Assembly (NCBI GenBank): GCA_963978905.1
Contig: OZ022259.1
Location: 32,155,994 to 32,219,993 of the forward strand
Source: Trichostrongylus colubriformis
Taxonomy: Eukaryota > Nematoda > Chromadorea > Rhabditida > Trichostrongylidae
DNA: 64,000 nt
Direction of reading: 5' to 3'
Shown here: one piece after another, positions 21,210 through 32,456 of the stretch
Numbering within the stretch: position 1 is the stretch's first letter
How the letters are laid out: each line of letters begins with the position of its first letter
The notes under the pieces: generated by a model
Told to the model about the DNA's origin: nothing
Seen by the model: the letters and a program-made list of their open reading frames with translations, nothing else
Database searches by the model: none
Program-made: the position numbers and the translations under genes

Positions 21210-22691
21210 ACCTAATATAATACGCTTAGTATGTCTGTGTGTGTGTAATTGTGTGTGTGTCCGTCTGTGTGTCACGAAATTCATATCTCGCGTTGCAGCG
21301 CTTGGACCCTGAATTTTACAAGTGACGTAGGGGGTGGTAAGGACACTAGCGGTGGTGGACCCAAGGCGATGCAACTGATAAGGACTGGTAAGGAGCGTGT
21401 AAAGGCGTATGTCACTGAAGTCGTTTCGCCTTTCGCCTTTTGATTCAAGAGCACTAACACTCCATAGGTGTTTGGCAGGGTGGAACGGGCACATCTATGG
21501 TGTATGATCCAAATTGATAATGGTTGATAAGTTTCGATAAGGAACGTGAGAAGGGAAATGTCTCCAAGGCCGGTTCGCTTTTGCGGCTAACATTGGATTG
21601 TTCACATTCGCGGGTATTGTAGGGTCCGGGACCTCAATGGCATTGTTGGATACAGGGGCCTCAGTGGAACTGACAACTTCTACAGTGGCTGATAAGAAAC
21701 CGATAGGAATTGGATGGGATGAAATCCTTCACATCGTTAGCTACTACTATACGACCGTTCTAGCAAAAGCGTCTGAGGCGTTTTTCTTCGATTGCTTCAA
21801 TAGGCAGCCAGTTTTTTACTCAGTGAGCATCTAATTCTTGCCTGTTGGTGGTGGATCCGTATGCCAGTCATCGATGCTAATCGTTTTTGCTAGCATGCAC
21901 CGCTATTTCGAATTCACATAGTCTAGCGGTCAATACCCGGTATTGCGGGTGGCACTGCATGAGGAAATGATTCACTCGCTTTACTGTCACACATATAGTT
22001 CGTATCCTGATCATAAAATGTACATAGAACGCAGTATCTAAAGACGCGCCCCATTATATGGGCGCTAGGCAATTTAGAGATCGATACATCGGCAGCTGTA
22101 GAACGTAATCAAAATATGTTCACACAATGGTAGTGTTCATCAGACGCTTTTATTATAGCGGTCATGCAGTAGTAGGCAGCGGTGCCCTGCTTTTTACCCG
22201 ACCCACTTCCTAACGGCTCTTATCAGCGCTGAGCAGTCGTTATCAGACTCAGTTCGTTAACATTAAGGTCCCCGTATCATCTTCTACATTACTGTGAGTT
22301 TGGACACTTCACCATCCGTTGAGAGTAGAAACGGATTTTGCGACACTCGCTCTTGACGTTCCTTATCTAACCTTATCAACCCTTATCAGTGCGGGTCACC
22401 CACCATCACTAGCCCCTTCCCACTCCGCAATAGACCCGTGAATATGGAAGCTCCAGGATCAATGCGAAAGGTGAAACGGATTCGAGGACATTCGCTTTTC
22501 GGAGCTCCTTATCAGCCCTTATGTTATCAGAACCGGTCCCCCACCATTGGTGTCCACTTGCCACCCCCCCCCCCCTCCCCCATCATCTGCAAATCAAGGT
22601 TCCAGCTTTGCTGAGACGTGAGATATGAATTCGTGACAAGCAGACACCCACACATACGGACAGACAGACATACTCCGCGGATTATACATAT
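21210..22691. mobile_element. Foldback element I (A-B-C / C-B-A arrangement)
   Basis: Reading inward from the left are an A terminus (AATATAATACGCTTAGTATG..., TGTCACGAAATTCATATCTCGCG), B units (to about 21,600) and a C module (21,640-21,830). Reading inward from the right are the same modules inverted: A at 22,595-22,690, B units at 22,240-22,560 and C at 21,830-22,230. The unit is therefore about 1.48 kb and nearly palindromic in module order. A C run at 22,565-22,580 and CA/GT-rich stretches occur in the A ends. No transposase is encoded. Confidence 0.65.
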
Positions 22692-22939
22692 ACCAGCTGG
22701 CGGGCGCACACTATTGCGCGCTACTGATGGCGATGTTTGTAAAATGGGTTTGATCGGCACGACCGCAACTGTGTATGGAATTGAGTGCGAATTTCCTTTC
22801 CTTTGCTTTCAGCAGGGCTATTGAAATGAAGCAGAGAAGAGTGCAGTTTTCTATTGATGTACTTCAGCCGCTTTGCATCGAACCCATTTTGCACGTAATC
22901 GACATGAATCGCGCGCAGTAGTGTGCTCAGCTTACTGGT
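22692..22939. repeat. Palindromic P module, copy 2
   Basis: Left half ACCAGCTGGCGGGCGCACAC, right half ending CGCGCAGTAGTGTGC. The centre is a short A+G-rich spacer near 22,820-22,850. It lies between foldback element I and the following C-B-A modules. Confidence 0.75.
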
Positions 22940-23880
22940 TTAGGTCAACATTGAGTGTTTGGATAGTTTAGACATCGATAGTATTGTATTCGATTGCATA
23001 TCGGTAACTATTCTTTCACTTGCTGAGCATCTAATTCCTACACGTTGACGGTGGGTCCATATCCCGATTATCGACGTTTATCGTTTTCGTAAACATGCTT
23101 CACTATCTGGCATTTTACGTAGTCTAATGGTCGAACCCAATGTGGCTGCCAGTACCGCATTAGAAATTGATTCCGAGTAAACCGCTTGCTTTGCTATCAC
23201 AAATATAGGTTGTATCATGGTTGACAATATAGATTGCAGTATTAAGAGAAATGCACCGTTTTTTTTTGGAACGCCAGGCAATTCAGCGGTTGATACATCG
23301 GCCAGTGATATCAACACAAACAAAATTGCACGCCCAATGGCACTGAGCTTCAGACGCTTTTGCTAAAGCGGTCGTATAGTAGTGGCAAGCGATGTAAAGG
23401 ATTCAATCCCATCCAATTGCTAACGGTCCTAATCAGCCACCGCAAGCCGTTTTCAGTTTCACTGGGGCCCCTGTACCCACAATACCATTGAGGTCCCCGT
23501 ACCCTAATACCTGCGAATGTGAACACTTCACTGTAAGCCGCAGGAGCTAACCGGCCTTGGTGACACTTCCCTTCTCACGCTCCTTATCGAATCTTAGAAA
23601 CTATTATCGATTTGGATCATCCACCATTGATGTCCCCGACCCACCCTGCTGAGCACCTATAACTGTGAGCGCTCCTGGATCAGCGCGAGAGACGAAATGA
23701 ATTTGATGGCATTCGCTTTCTCATGCTCCTTATCGAATCTCATCAACCGTTATCAGTGCGGGTCATCCACTATTAATTTCCCTGCAAATCAAGGTTCCAG
23801 CTTTGCTGCGACGCGAGATATGAATTTCATGACAGACGGACAAACACACACAGACATACTTAGCGAATTATATATGGTAG
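22940..23880 (-). repeat. Foldback-family modules C-B-A, minus orientation
   Basis: C module 22,940-23,430, two to three B units 23,440-23,790 (CTCCTTATCGAATCT copies at 23,580 and 23,728) and an A terminus 23,795-23,880 ending in ATATATGGTAGGA. The A terminus is directly followed by the 3' end of the RTE-1-like LINE, suggesting the LINE inserted at or next to the terminus. Confidence 0.7.
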
Positions 23881-26800
23881 GATCACCTGTATCACCTGTC
23901 GTCCCGTTGTTCATCGAGAGCCTCGAGTAGGCGCCAGCAACGTCTCCATTCGTATCTGTCGCTAGCCAAAGCAGTACAGTGAACGTTTCTGGCTCCAGGA
24001 ACATGTAGCGTCTCGTTCCTTTCGCGCAGAGCTTTCGTGAAGAAGTCTGACCATCGGGCCGGCGGTCGTCCAGGTGTTCGTTTGACGTCCCGAGGGATCC
24101 AGTCGGTTACCGCTCTGGTCCAACGGTCATCGCGATACTGGCAAATACGACGGCGCCCTGATCTTTGATCGACGACGGAGTTCGGAACTCCGGATTCCCG
24201 TCTGCACTTGCGTGTATCGGGATACTCCGAGCATCGTCCTCTCGATGGCGCGTTGGATGACGCCAACGGCATGCTCCTCCTGCTTACGTAGAGTCCCAGT
24301 CTCTGAGGCGTAAGGTAGGGCAGGAAGGACAGCGGAATCGAAGAAATGGGCGCGGAGCCGGATGTTCTTCGACTTCTTCACTACTCCCTTGACGGTTTTG
24401 AAGGCTCCCCCAGGTCGCTCTTTTCCTGCTGCTCAGCTCTGGTGCTAAGTCGTTCTTCATATTGACTTCTCGACCTAGGTACACGTAACTGAAGCAATCG
24501 GTGCTGTTTGTTGCGTTGAGCTTAAATGGGGCGTCAGGTACCAATCTGTTTCTCATAAACATCGTCTTCGTCAGGTTCAGCTGCAGACCGATCTTTCCAC
24601 ACTCGCAGTCGAAATCGGCTAGCATCCGTTCCACTTGCTGGATTGTCGGTGTTATTAGCACAATGTCGTCAGCGAAGCGGAGGTGGTGTCGATGCCGGCC
24701 ATCGACCTTCACTCCATTCCTTCCCAGTTGACGCATGACGTTTCCAAGAGCGGCGCTGAATAGTTCAGACGAAATAGTGTCGCCTTGTCGAATCCCTCTC
24801 TTCGCGTCGATGATGACTTCCTTGTAGAATGGCGAGATCCTCGTCGTGAAGTTGTTGTAGAGCTCACGAAGTACTCTTATATACTGAGTAGGCACACCGT
24901 GGTTTCCCAGGGTTTGATAACCGCTTCTGTCTCGAGGGAGTCGAAAACTTCCTTCAGATTGATGAATGTGAGACGTAACGGCATCTTGTACTCTTGCGAC
25001 ACTTTGATGAGTCTAGTGACCGCGTGGATGTGAGTACTGAATCCTCTCCGAAACCCTGCTTGCTTGCATGGCTGCTCCTCGTCTAGAGATCCACCGATCC
25101 TATTCAAGATGACACGAGTGAGAGCTTGTAGACTACAGACAGCAGGCAGATTGGACGATAATTGCCATTGTCGTGTGGATCTCCCTTCTTATACAGCAAC
25201 ACAGTCCTGCTAGTTTTCCACGATGTGGGTACCTTGCATTCCGACAGCTAGCGTGTGAAGAGTCGGGCCAGTGTTTTGACGATAACTGGCGGAAGATTCT
25301 TCAGATGTTACGATCTGATCCTGTCGGGGCCGGGTGCTGTACATATCTTCTCCGCCTGCGGCTCGTGCGGTTCCACGCTGGCGTATCAGCTCGAGAGTTT
25401 CCGAAGAGAGACGCCTCTTTGTGTCCAAACTCTCTGCCCCCTGGCACAATCGTGAAGATGCTCAACGAGCCGGTTGTACTCGTCTTCGATGTTTTCGATA
25501 ACGGAATCCTCCCATACACCAGCGAGAGAAACAAAGTATTCCCAGTTGATGACTGTCTTGGGTCTTCGCTCCTTGAATTTCGCGGCTCCTCTCCACGTAT
25601 CGAAAAGAGGAATTTTGCGCGGATGAGTCGGTGGTCTGATCCCGTGTAGAACTTCGGAACAACAGCGACGTCGGCCAGGCAGAACCTTCGACTGGAGATG
25701 ACGTGATCGATCTCATTATAGAATTGTCCACCGGGTGACTCCCAAGTCCATCGCAGATGAGAGGGTTTCTGGAGCTGTGAGTTACCAGGGATGGAGTTGA
25801 TCGACATAATAAATTCAGACAGCCTTTCACCCTGCTCATTCCTTTCCGTTCCGTGAGTCCCGATGTGAAGCTCGTGGTCCGTTCTTCTAGGGTCGATCTT
25901 GGCGTTGATGTCGCTGACGATGACCTTGAATAAGGTGTGGTCTTACTTGTAAAATTTCTCCAATTCCACGTGAAAAGCTTCCAGCGTCCTCGTCGCAGCT
26001 TGATGTTAGTGCGTAGGCGACGAAGATGGTCAAAGCCGGGATTGAACCGCATCTTTTCAATCGCAAACGTCTGATTCGGATTGTCAGATATTCATACGAA
26101 TCGATGTTCATGATCAAGTGCGTGTTGACGAAAACGCCCACACCGCCAGCACCCCTCCTGTCGCATGTTCCAAGGAACAGTTTTTCACCAGACTCGTACA
26201 CGGCGTGTAGCGGGCGATGCCTCCTCGTCTCGGTCAGTCCGATGACGTCGTACTTGATCATCCTGGCTTGCATCATCAGACCTTCGATACTCGTTGCAAA
26301 AGTTCGTGCGTTTTAAGTACAGATCGCCATCTTAGTTCTTCTCGATTTAGGCAGCCTGTTGTAGCCCTGAGATTTTAGCAGCCTCTCTCGAGCGGTCCTA
26401 CCCAACGCTGCCGTATTGGGGCTCCCTCAGATTTAGGGGAGTGAATCCCATTTTTATCGCTGTTTTCAGCAAGATGCAGAGCCACGAGTAGCTTACCGGG
26501 CTCTGTCGTGGGGGCTGGGTTTACCCCGGGTAGTTAGCCAAGCTATCCTAAAGTGGACATGGGGTTTATTGGTTGGAGGCGACCCCGGACCGCCTCCCAT
26601 GTACCTCCCAGTCGTCAGAATGCAAGCTTTTGGCTGGACCGAATGCAGGATACCAACTGTAACATACAGAACGCCCCCACACGTATGCAAGAAACGTTTG
26701 CACGGATACAGAGGGTATGAATCAGCCCAGCGCTGCAGAAACAGGGAGTCCATCCCCGGAATCCACCTGCGTCTCGAGGGCAGGTGCATGGTGGCTTTTC

Positions 26801-26960
26801 TTCCGCGATTAGCCCCCTATCCGCCACCTGGGGTCGCGCCACGTAGCCTTGCCACCTAACGGCTCGAGACCCTTCAGCGAGAGAAGCCCCTCGGTGATCC
26901 GTGGATATAGTAGGATAGTGGGATGAATACGCAAAAATCAACAAGTCAGACAGCAATGAG
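23881..26960 (-). mobile_element. RTE-1-like LINE, decayed
   Basis: Minus-strand non-LTR retrotransposon, different from the LINE in the arms. The 5' leader (26,290-26,960) precedes the AP endonuclease: YDVIGLTETRRHRPL and GGVGVFVNTHL at 25,990-26,276, then TWESPGGQFYNEIDHV and TGSDHRLIRAKF at 25,600-25,750. The RT lies at 24,284-25,107 with AGFRRGFST, TFINLKEVFDS (motif A), GIRQGDTIS (motif B) and FADDIVLIT (motif C). The C-terminal tail at 23,892-24,272 has [15 protein letters not shown]. The 3' end repeats GGTGATACA/GGTGATCC after the stop. The protein is split over several frames, about 70 codons between endonuclease and RT are missing or unreadable, and the motif A Asp is Asn, so it is inactive. 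Confidence 0.85.
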
Positions 26961-26989
26961 TTATTTTCACCTTATCGATACATGGGCGG

Positions 26990-29488
26990 TCCTACTATAT
27001 ATGATCCATTTGTCTGTGTGTGTCCGTCTGTTTGCCACGAATTTCTTATCTCGCGTCGCACCGAAGCTGGGACCTGAATTTTACAAGTGATATAGTGGTT
27101 GCTAAGGGAACCTCAGCGGTGATGGACTGTAAGTGATGGCAGCTCATAAGAGCTATTAAGGAGCCTAGGAAGACGAATGTCATCAAAGTTGTTTCGTTTT
27201 CGCGGGACCCTTAGATTGTTGACCTTCATAGGTGTTCGGCGGGGTGGGTCGGAGCTAGTGACGGTGGGTGTTCCGCACTGATAACGGTTGATAAGTTATG
27301 ATAAGAAGCGTAAGCGTTCATCATAGAGCGTTCATACTCACAGGTTCTTTGCGAATCGAGACGGAGACATTAACGGCGGGTGGTCCAGCGGTTGATAAGA
27401 TCAGGTAAGGAGCGCCAAAACGCAAATGTCGCGAAATCCGCTCCCACTCCCAACAGATAGTGGACGTCCAAACTTATGCTGTAGGAGTTGGTACGAAGAC
27501 TTTAATGGTGACGGATTGAATCTGATAAGGACTGCTTAGCGATGATAAAAGCAGTTAGGAAGTGGGTCGGGTAAAAACCAGGACACCGCTGGCTACTACT
27601 ACATGACCGCTACAATAAAAGCGTGTGATGAACATTGCCATTGTGTGAACATATTTTGATTCCCAGTTGGCTGGCGTACACTACTGCGCTCGATTCATGG
27701 CGATGTTGTGCAGAATGGGTTGGATCGGCACGACCACAGTTGTGTAGGGAAGAAAGTGGAACTTTCTTTCCCTCTGCTTCCAACTGAGCTACTGAATCGA
27801 AAAAAAAGCAGAAAAGTTGGCGTGATAAAAAGCATTTTTGTGTTGATGTACTGCAGTCGCTTTGCATCGAACCCATTTCGCACGTCATCGACATGAATCG
27901 CGCGCAGTAGTGTGCGCCAGCCAGCTGGTTTAGGTCATCATTGGGAGTTATGGATAGTTGAGAAGTAGATAGTTTTGTATTCGATTGCATTGATGGGTAA
28001 CAACTTGTTCACTTTCTGAGCATCTAACTCCTACACGTTAATGGAAGATCCATGTCCCGAGTATCGATGTTTATCGTTCCGTAAACATGCCTCACTATTT
28101 GGAATTTTGCATAAGCTAGCGGTCGATACCTAGTGTTGCTGCCAACACCGCATCAAAAAATGTTCCCAAGTGAATCGCTTGCATTGCTATCACAAGTATA
28201 GGTTGTATCATTAGTATATCAATGCAGATCGCAGTATCAAGAGAAATGCACCATTTTTTAGAACGCTAGGCAATTCAGCGGCCGATACATCGGCCAGTGA
28301 TATCAGAACATGAAAAAATACGTTCACACAACGACATTGAGCATCAGACGCTTTTGCTAAAGCGGTCGTATAGTAGTAGCAAGCGATATAAGGGATTTCA
28401 TCCCCCAACCATTTCCTAACGGTTCTCATCAGCTACTGTGCGCCGTTATCAGTTTCACTGAGGCCCCTGTATCCAACAATACCGTTGAAGCCCCCGTGCC
28501 CTACAATACGTGCGAATGTGAACACTCCACTGTTAGCCGGAAAAGCGAACCGGCCTTGGCGACATTTCCCTTATCACGCTCCTTATCGAATCTTATCAAC
28601 CACTATCCATGTGTATCATCATCTACCATTAATGTCCCTTGCCCACCCTGCTAAACACCCATGAGTGTCAGCGCTCTTGGATCAAATCGAAAGGTGAAAC
28701 GAATTTGACGACATTCGCCTTCTCGTGCTCCTTATCGAATTTATCAACCGTTACCAAACTGGATCATCCACCGTCAATGTCTCCGTTCCACTCCGCAAAA
28801 CACCTGTGAGTGTGAACGCTTTAGAACCAATGCGAAAAGCAGAACGGATTCGACGACTCTAGCTTTCTGAGCTCCTTATCGAATCTTATCAGTCGTTATC
28901 AATGCGAGTCACCCATCATTAATGTCCCTGTCCCAACACTCGAAACACCTATGAATATGGCGCTCTGGGATCAAACCGAAAGGTGAGATGGCTCAGACGA
29001 CTCTAGCCTTTTTACGCTCGTTATCGAATCTTATTAACCGTTATCAATGTGGATCACCCACAGTCAATGTCCCCGTCCCACTCCGCAAGAGATCTGTGAG
29101 TATGAGCGCTCCAGGATCAGTGCGAAGAGCGAAACGGATTCAACGACTCTAGCCTTTTTATCCTTCTTATCAAATCTTATCAGCCGTTATCAATGCGATT
29201 CACCCACCATTTATATCCCTGGCCCACCCTGCTAATTACCTGTGAGTGTCAGCGCTCTTGGATCAATTCGAAAGGCGAAACGGATTTGGCGACATTGGTC
29301 CCGAGGCTCCTTATCAGCCCTTATCAGCTGCTATCACTTTCGGTCCACCACCATTAGTGTTCCCTTGCCGCTCCCTACATCACTTGTAAACTTCATGGTC
29401 CCAGCCTTACTGCGGCGCGAGATATGAATTTCGTGACAGACGGACAAACACACACACAGACATACTAAGCGAATTATATATAGTAGGA
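26990..29488. mobile_element. Foldback element II with expanded B array
   Basis: The element starts TCCTACTATATATG (26,990) and ends TATATATAGTAGGA (29,488), the two ends being inverted copies. The order is A, B units (27,110-27,480), partial C, P palindrome (27,663-27,930), C inverted (27,960-28,450), B array inverted (28,470-29,390), A inverted (29,395-29,488). At its right end the flanking sequence TGTTCTGATATCAGCTGCCG is C-module sequence, so the element inserted into another family member. No coding sequence is present, and no clear target duplication was seen. Confidence 0.75.
28470..29395 (-). repeat. Tandem array of ~146-bp B units
   Basis: Six units share CTCCTTATCGAATCTTATCA-type cores at about 28,580, 28,728, 28,870, 29,018, 29,161 and 29,309, each followed by a CACCCACCAT...GTCCC block and a CTGTGAGTGTGAACGCTC-type block. 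The spacing is 142-148 bp. The same unit occurs in one to three copies in the other family members, so the array has expanded here. Confidence 0.85.
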
Positions 29489-29600
29489 TGTTCTGATATC
29501 AGCTGCCGATGTATCGACCTCTAAATTGCCTAATGTCCAACTCATGGGGCGCGTCACTGGATACTGCGTTCTACATTTTATGATCAGGATACGGTCTGCA

Positions 29601-30503
29601 GGGTGTCCCGGAATTATGGGGTCCTGAGTTCATGCTATTTTGTATTCCTCTATACAAATTGCACCACTGCTCTTTCTTTCACTTGCTGCTCAGTGGGTGC
29701 ACAAGATCTTCTTCTGTCAAGATGCACTGTTGGGGTGAAGCTCATGATATTTTCACGATTTGAAAGGCTTTTCAAATACACTTCGCCGTCATTTGCTTCG
29801 ATGGTAGCATGCACTTCACCGTACTAATTCAAACTGAGAAATTTTCACGACCCGAACCGTTAAAGGCAACCCATTGTGGCCAACAACATCTGGTAGAGTA
29901 TATCGTGCCGATGGGAATACCTGCAAGCGGGTCCATGGATTGATTTGGGGTTCAATGATGACACGCTGCTGGTTTCCGTCGACTTTGGCGCAAAGCTTGC
30001 GGGAATGTAAACATGAAGAACACCCTGATAGACATAATGAAGCATTGGCCTCACTGGTACTCCGGAACAATATCTGGTGGATTTAGCGACATGGCGCCTT
30101 AGTTTATAGAATCAAACTGATTCAAAATCGGTACCGACCCAATCTGTCTGAATTCATCACTTTCCGAGGCGTCCGTCAAACCTCCCAAAACATGATTCCA
30201 TTGATCTCCTGTGGGGTCCTCAGTTAAAAGCAAGGTCTGACGAGTCAGCCATCCTAGTATGGAGTCACATAAGGCAACCCTGGGAAAGATTCGAGTAGGA
30301 ATGCATGGAAAACGTTGCTTGTCAAGGGCACTTGAGTGATGAAGAGACTTTGAGCTTGTATCACCGTTGGAGCAGGACAACTCATTTGACTGCCGTGCCT
30401 TGTTACAGAAGTTATGAGTATGGGAATGGGTTGATTTTTCATTCACTATATTGACGCCAACGAAATATTGCAATACATTGGCGTCCATAATTCTGGGACA
30501 CCC
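29601..30503. mobile_element. ~0.9-kb TIR element
   Basis: The inverted ends GGGTGTCCCGGAATTATG (29,601) and CATAATTCTGGGACACCC (ending 30,503) bound a segment without a readable transposase. The GGGTGTCC-type end resembles Tc1/mariner superfamily termini, but flanking TA duplication is not clear. Frames at 29,816-30,070 and 30,099-30,557 show no known domain. It is inserted in C-module sequence. Confidence 0.6.
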
Positions 30504-31686
30504 TCTATATATGTTGTAGTAAAGCAATTGAATTCCCTCATGCGGGACCTGCAACAATATTGGGTAATGACCGCTAGGCTATGTGACATTCGAAATAGTG
30601 GTGCATGTTTACAAAAGGACAAGCATCGATAGTGGCATACGAATCTCCTACCAACATGCAAGAATTAGGGGTGGGGCTACTTATGGCGGGAAATCGCGTG
30701 GCCGCCCGCGGCGGGTACGAGTGCCAGGCAGGGCGTGGCAGCCTTCAAGCGAGGCAGTGTGGCATGGGTGGAGGAGGCAGGGTGGCATGGATGCAGGAGG
30801 CTGTGTGGCATGGGTGGAAGTGCAGAGGTGACGCAGCCACGCTTTGCCGGGCTCCCAAGGGCAATCGATTCGGGAGGCCGTACTGGTGGCGCCGCGATTG
30901 CGACGCCGCGAAGCGATTTTCCGTCGTGAGTAGCCCTACCCAAGAATTAGATACTCACTGAATAGAAAAATTGGCTCCTAACCGAAGCAATCGAGCACAA
31001 ACCCACCGATCTCTCAACTATCTAAACTCCCAGTAGTGACCACTTTGACCAAAGTGTTAAGTGATTAGTGGATGAATACAATTCATTCCTAATCCATTAA
31101 CATTGATAGCCAATATCATTGTAACAAAGGTATCTACCGCTAAATCATCTGGACCTCCGAAAGACGTGGCCCTCTTCGAGGAAACGATATGCAGTGGTAG
31201 ATGAACAGATTATCGATAAATTTCGTTATCCAGTAGGAATAAGCGGAAACCCTTGGACTGCTAAACTACGTGAAATTCCAAATAGTGACAAGCCTTTGTG
31301 GGGAGACCAGTTGAGCAAGCGCTCAGTACTGCGCTTATCACAATATGATATGCGATATGGACTTCTTCGATATCTGTTGATCGATATCATCGTGCTATTT
31401 GCGCAGTACAGTGTGATAGCTCAACTGGTATACTTATCATACATACACCTAAGGAACAGAAATAGACTGTATTTCAAGAGATAAATATAAAAATACATTA
31501 GAACTCAAAAATACCCACACTACAGAACTCAGTAGTAATCACTTAGATTTGAGCATTAATACTACCAATGATAGAATTTATGCTGAACTGTATAACAAAA
31601 CATATTATCTCAGCTTTGGTGTTATGAGATTCCTCATGAAGACACAGATATATCTCAGAATTATGAAGGTTTTCACATATACCGAA
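30504..31686. repeat. Foldback-family remnant and GC-rich patch
   Basis: From about 30,660 to 30,900 the sequence is GC-rich and G-biased, with partial tandem GGCATGGGTGGA / GGCATGGATGCA copies. The 118-aa and 88-aa frames arise from this composition. From about 30,960 to 31,686 it resembles C-module sequence (GATATCTGTTGATCGATATC at about 31,370). No gene is supported. Confidence 0.5.
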
Positions 31687-32120
31687 TCACTTGGGATAGA
31701 TAACACTCACACTTTCCAGCCCCTTTTGCGACGAAGTAAGATTCTTGGTTAGAGCGCTCATTAATAATGGTTGTATGAGAAGTTTATCTGCTTAAATATT
31801 GTCAGATGCACTTAATGACAAGTTTATTGGCTATAAATACGCACTTGAAAATAACATCAAAAATGTCACTATATTGACGGAAATATTACCAATTTAGAGA
31901 TAAAGAACCACAGCTCTGCTGGCTGATCAGGTGCCAATTCCAGGCGAGGTTCGTCTTAGTTCAGTTTTTTCTCTTAAGATCACTTCTTGTGACACTGCAC
32001 AATATCTTTTCACAGTGTGCGTACAAATTTATCATGAAAACCAATAACCACAAGTATTCTGATAAAAGCAAAAAATAAGAGTAAAGAATGCCGATTTTTC
32101 CAGTCTTCCAACAAATATGT

Positions 32121-32456
32121 TCAAAAGACTGTAACAGTCGTATGGTATGAATGCGTTTCAACAGGTTTCCAGCACAGCCGTTGTCGGAATTCTTGTCGTA
32201 AGGCGCTGCTCAGGAAAATGATGCTGTAGGCATTTATCGACAGCATAAGGAAGAAGTCGATAAAGAACTGAAATGCGAACAGTTACGGAAGCTTCAGGGC
32301 AGCAGAGCTCGTCTCAATAGATAAGTACATAAAACTAGTGGTCAAGAACAGTAAGGGGCAAAACGAAGAAAGTGTGGTTTTTATGCAGAAGTTGGACATC
32401 ATTGCTGCTTCGTGAGCAAAACATTCATAAAGGACAAAGATCGGATCCAAGGACAA
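32121..32456 (-). pseudogene. Chemoreceptor (7TM) fragment, TM6-TM7, right arm
   Basis: Mirror copy of 19,509-19,859. It has the same in-frame stop before TM7 and the same SSALRQEFRQRL end. A 15-bp deletion (five codons) in the TM6 helix is private to this arm. The shared stop shows that the fragment was already inactive when the arm was copied. Confidence 0.6.

Noticed and set aside
21598..21834. LLDTGASVELTT in a plus frame resembles a retropepsin active site
   Set aside because: The same DNA is part of the non-coding foldback C module. Other copies do not keep the frame and no other protease features or Gag/RT accompany it.
30583..30961. 82-118 aa overlapping ORFs on both strands
   Set aside because: They follow from a G-rich, partly tandem stretch without stops; the translations are low-complexity.
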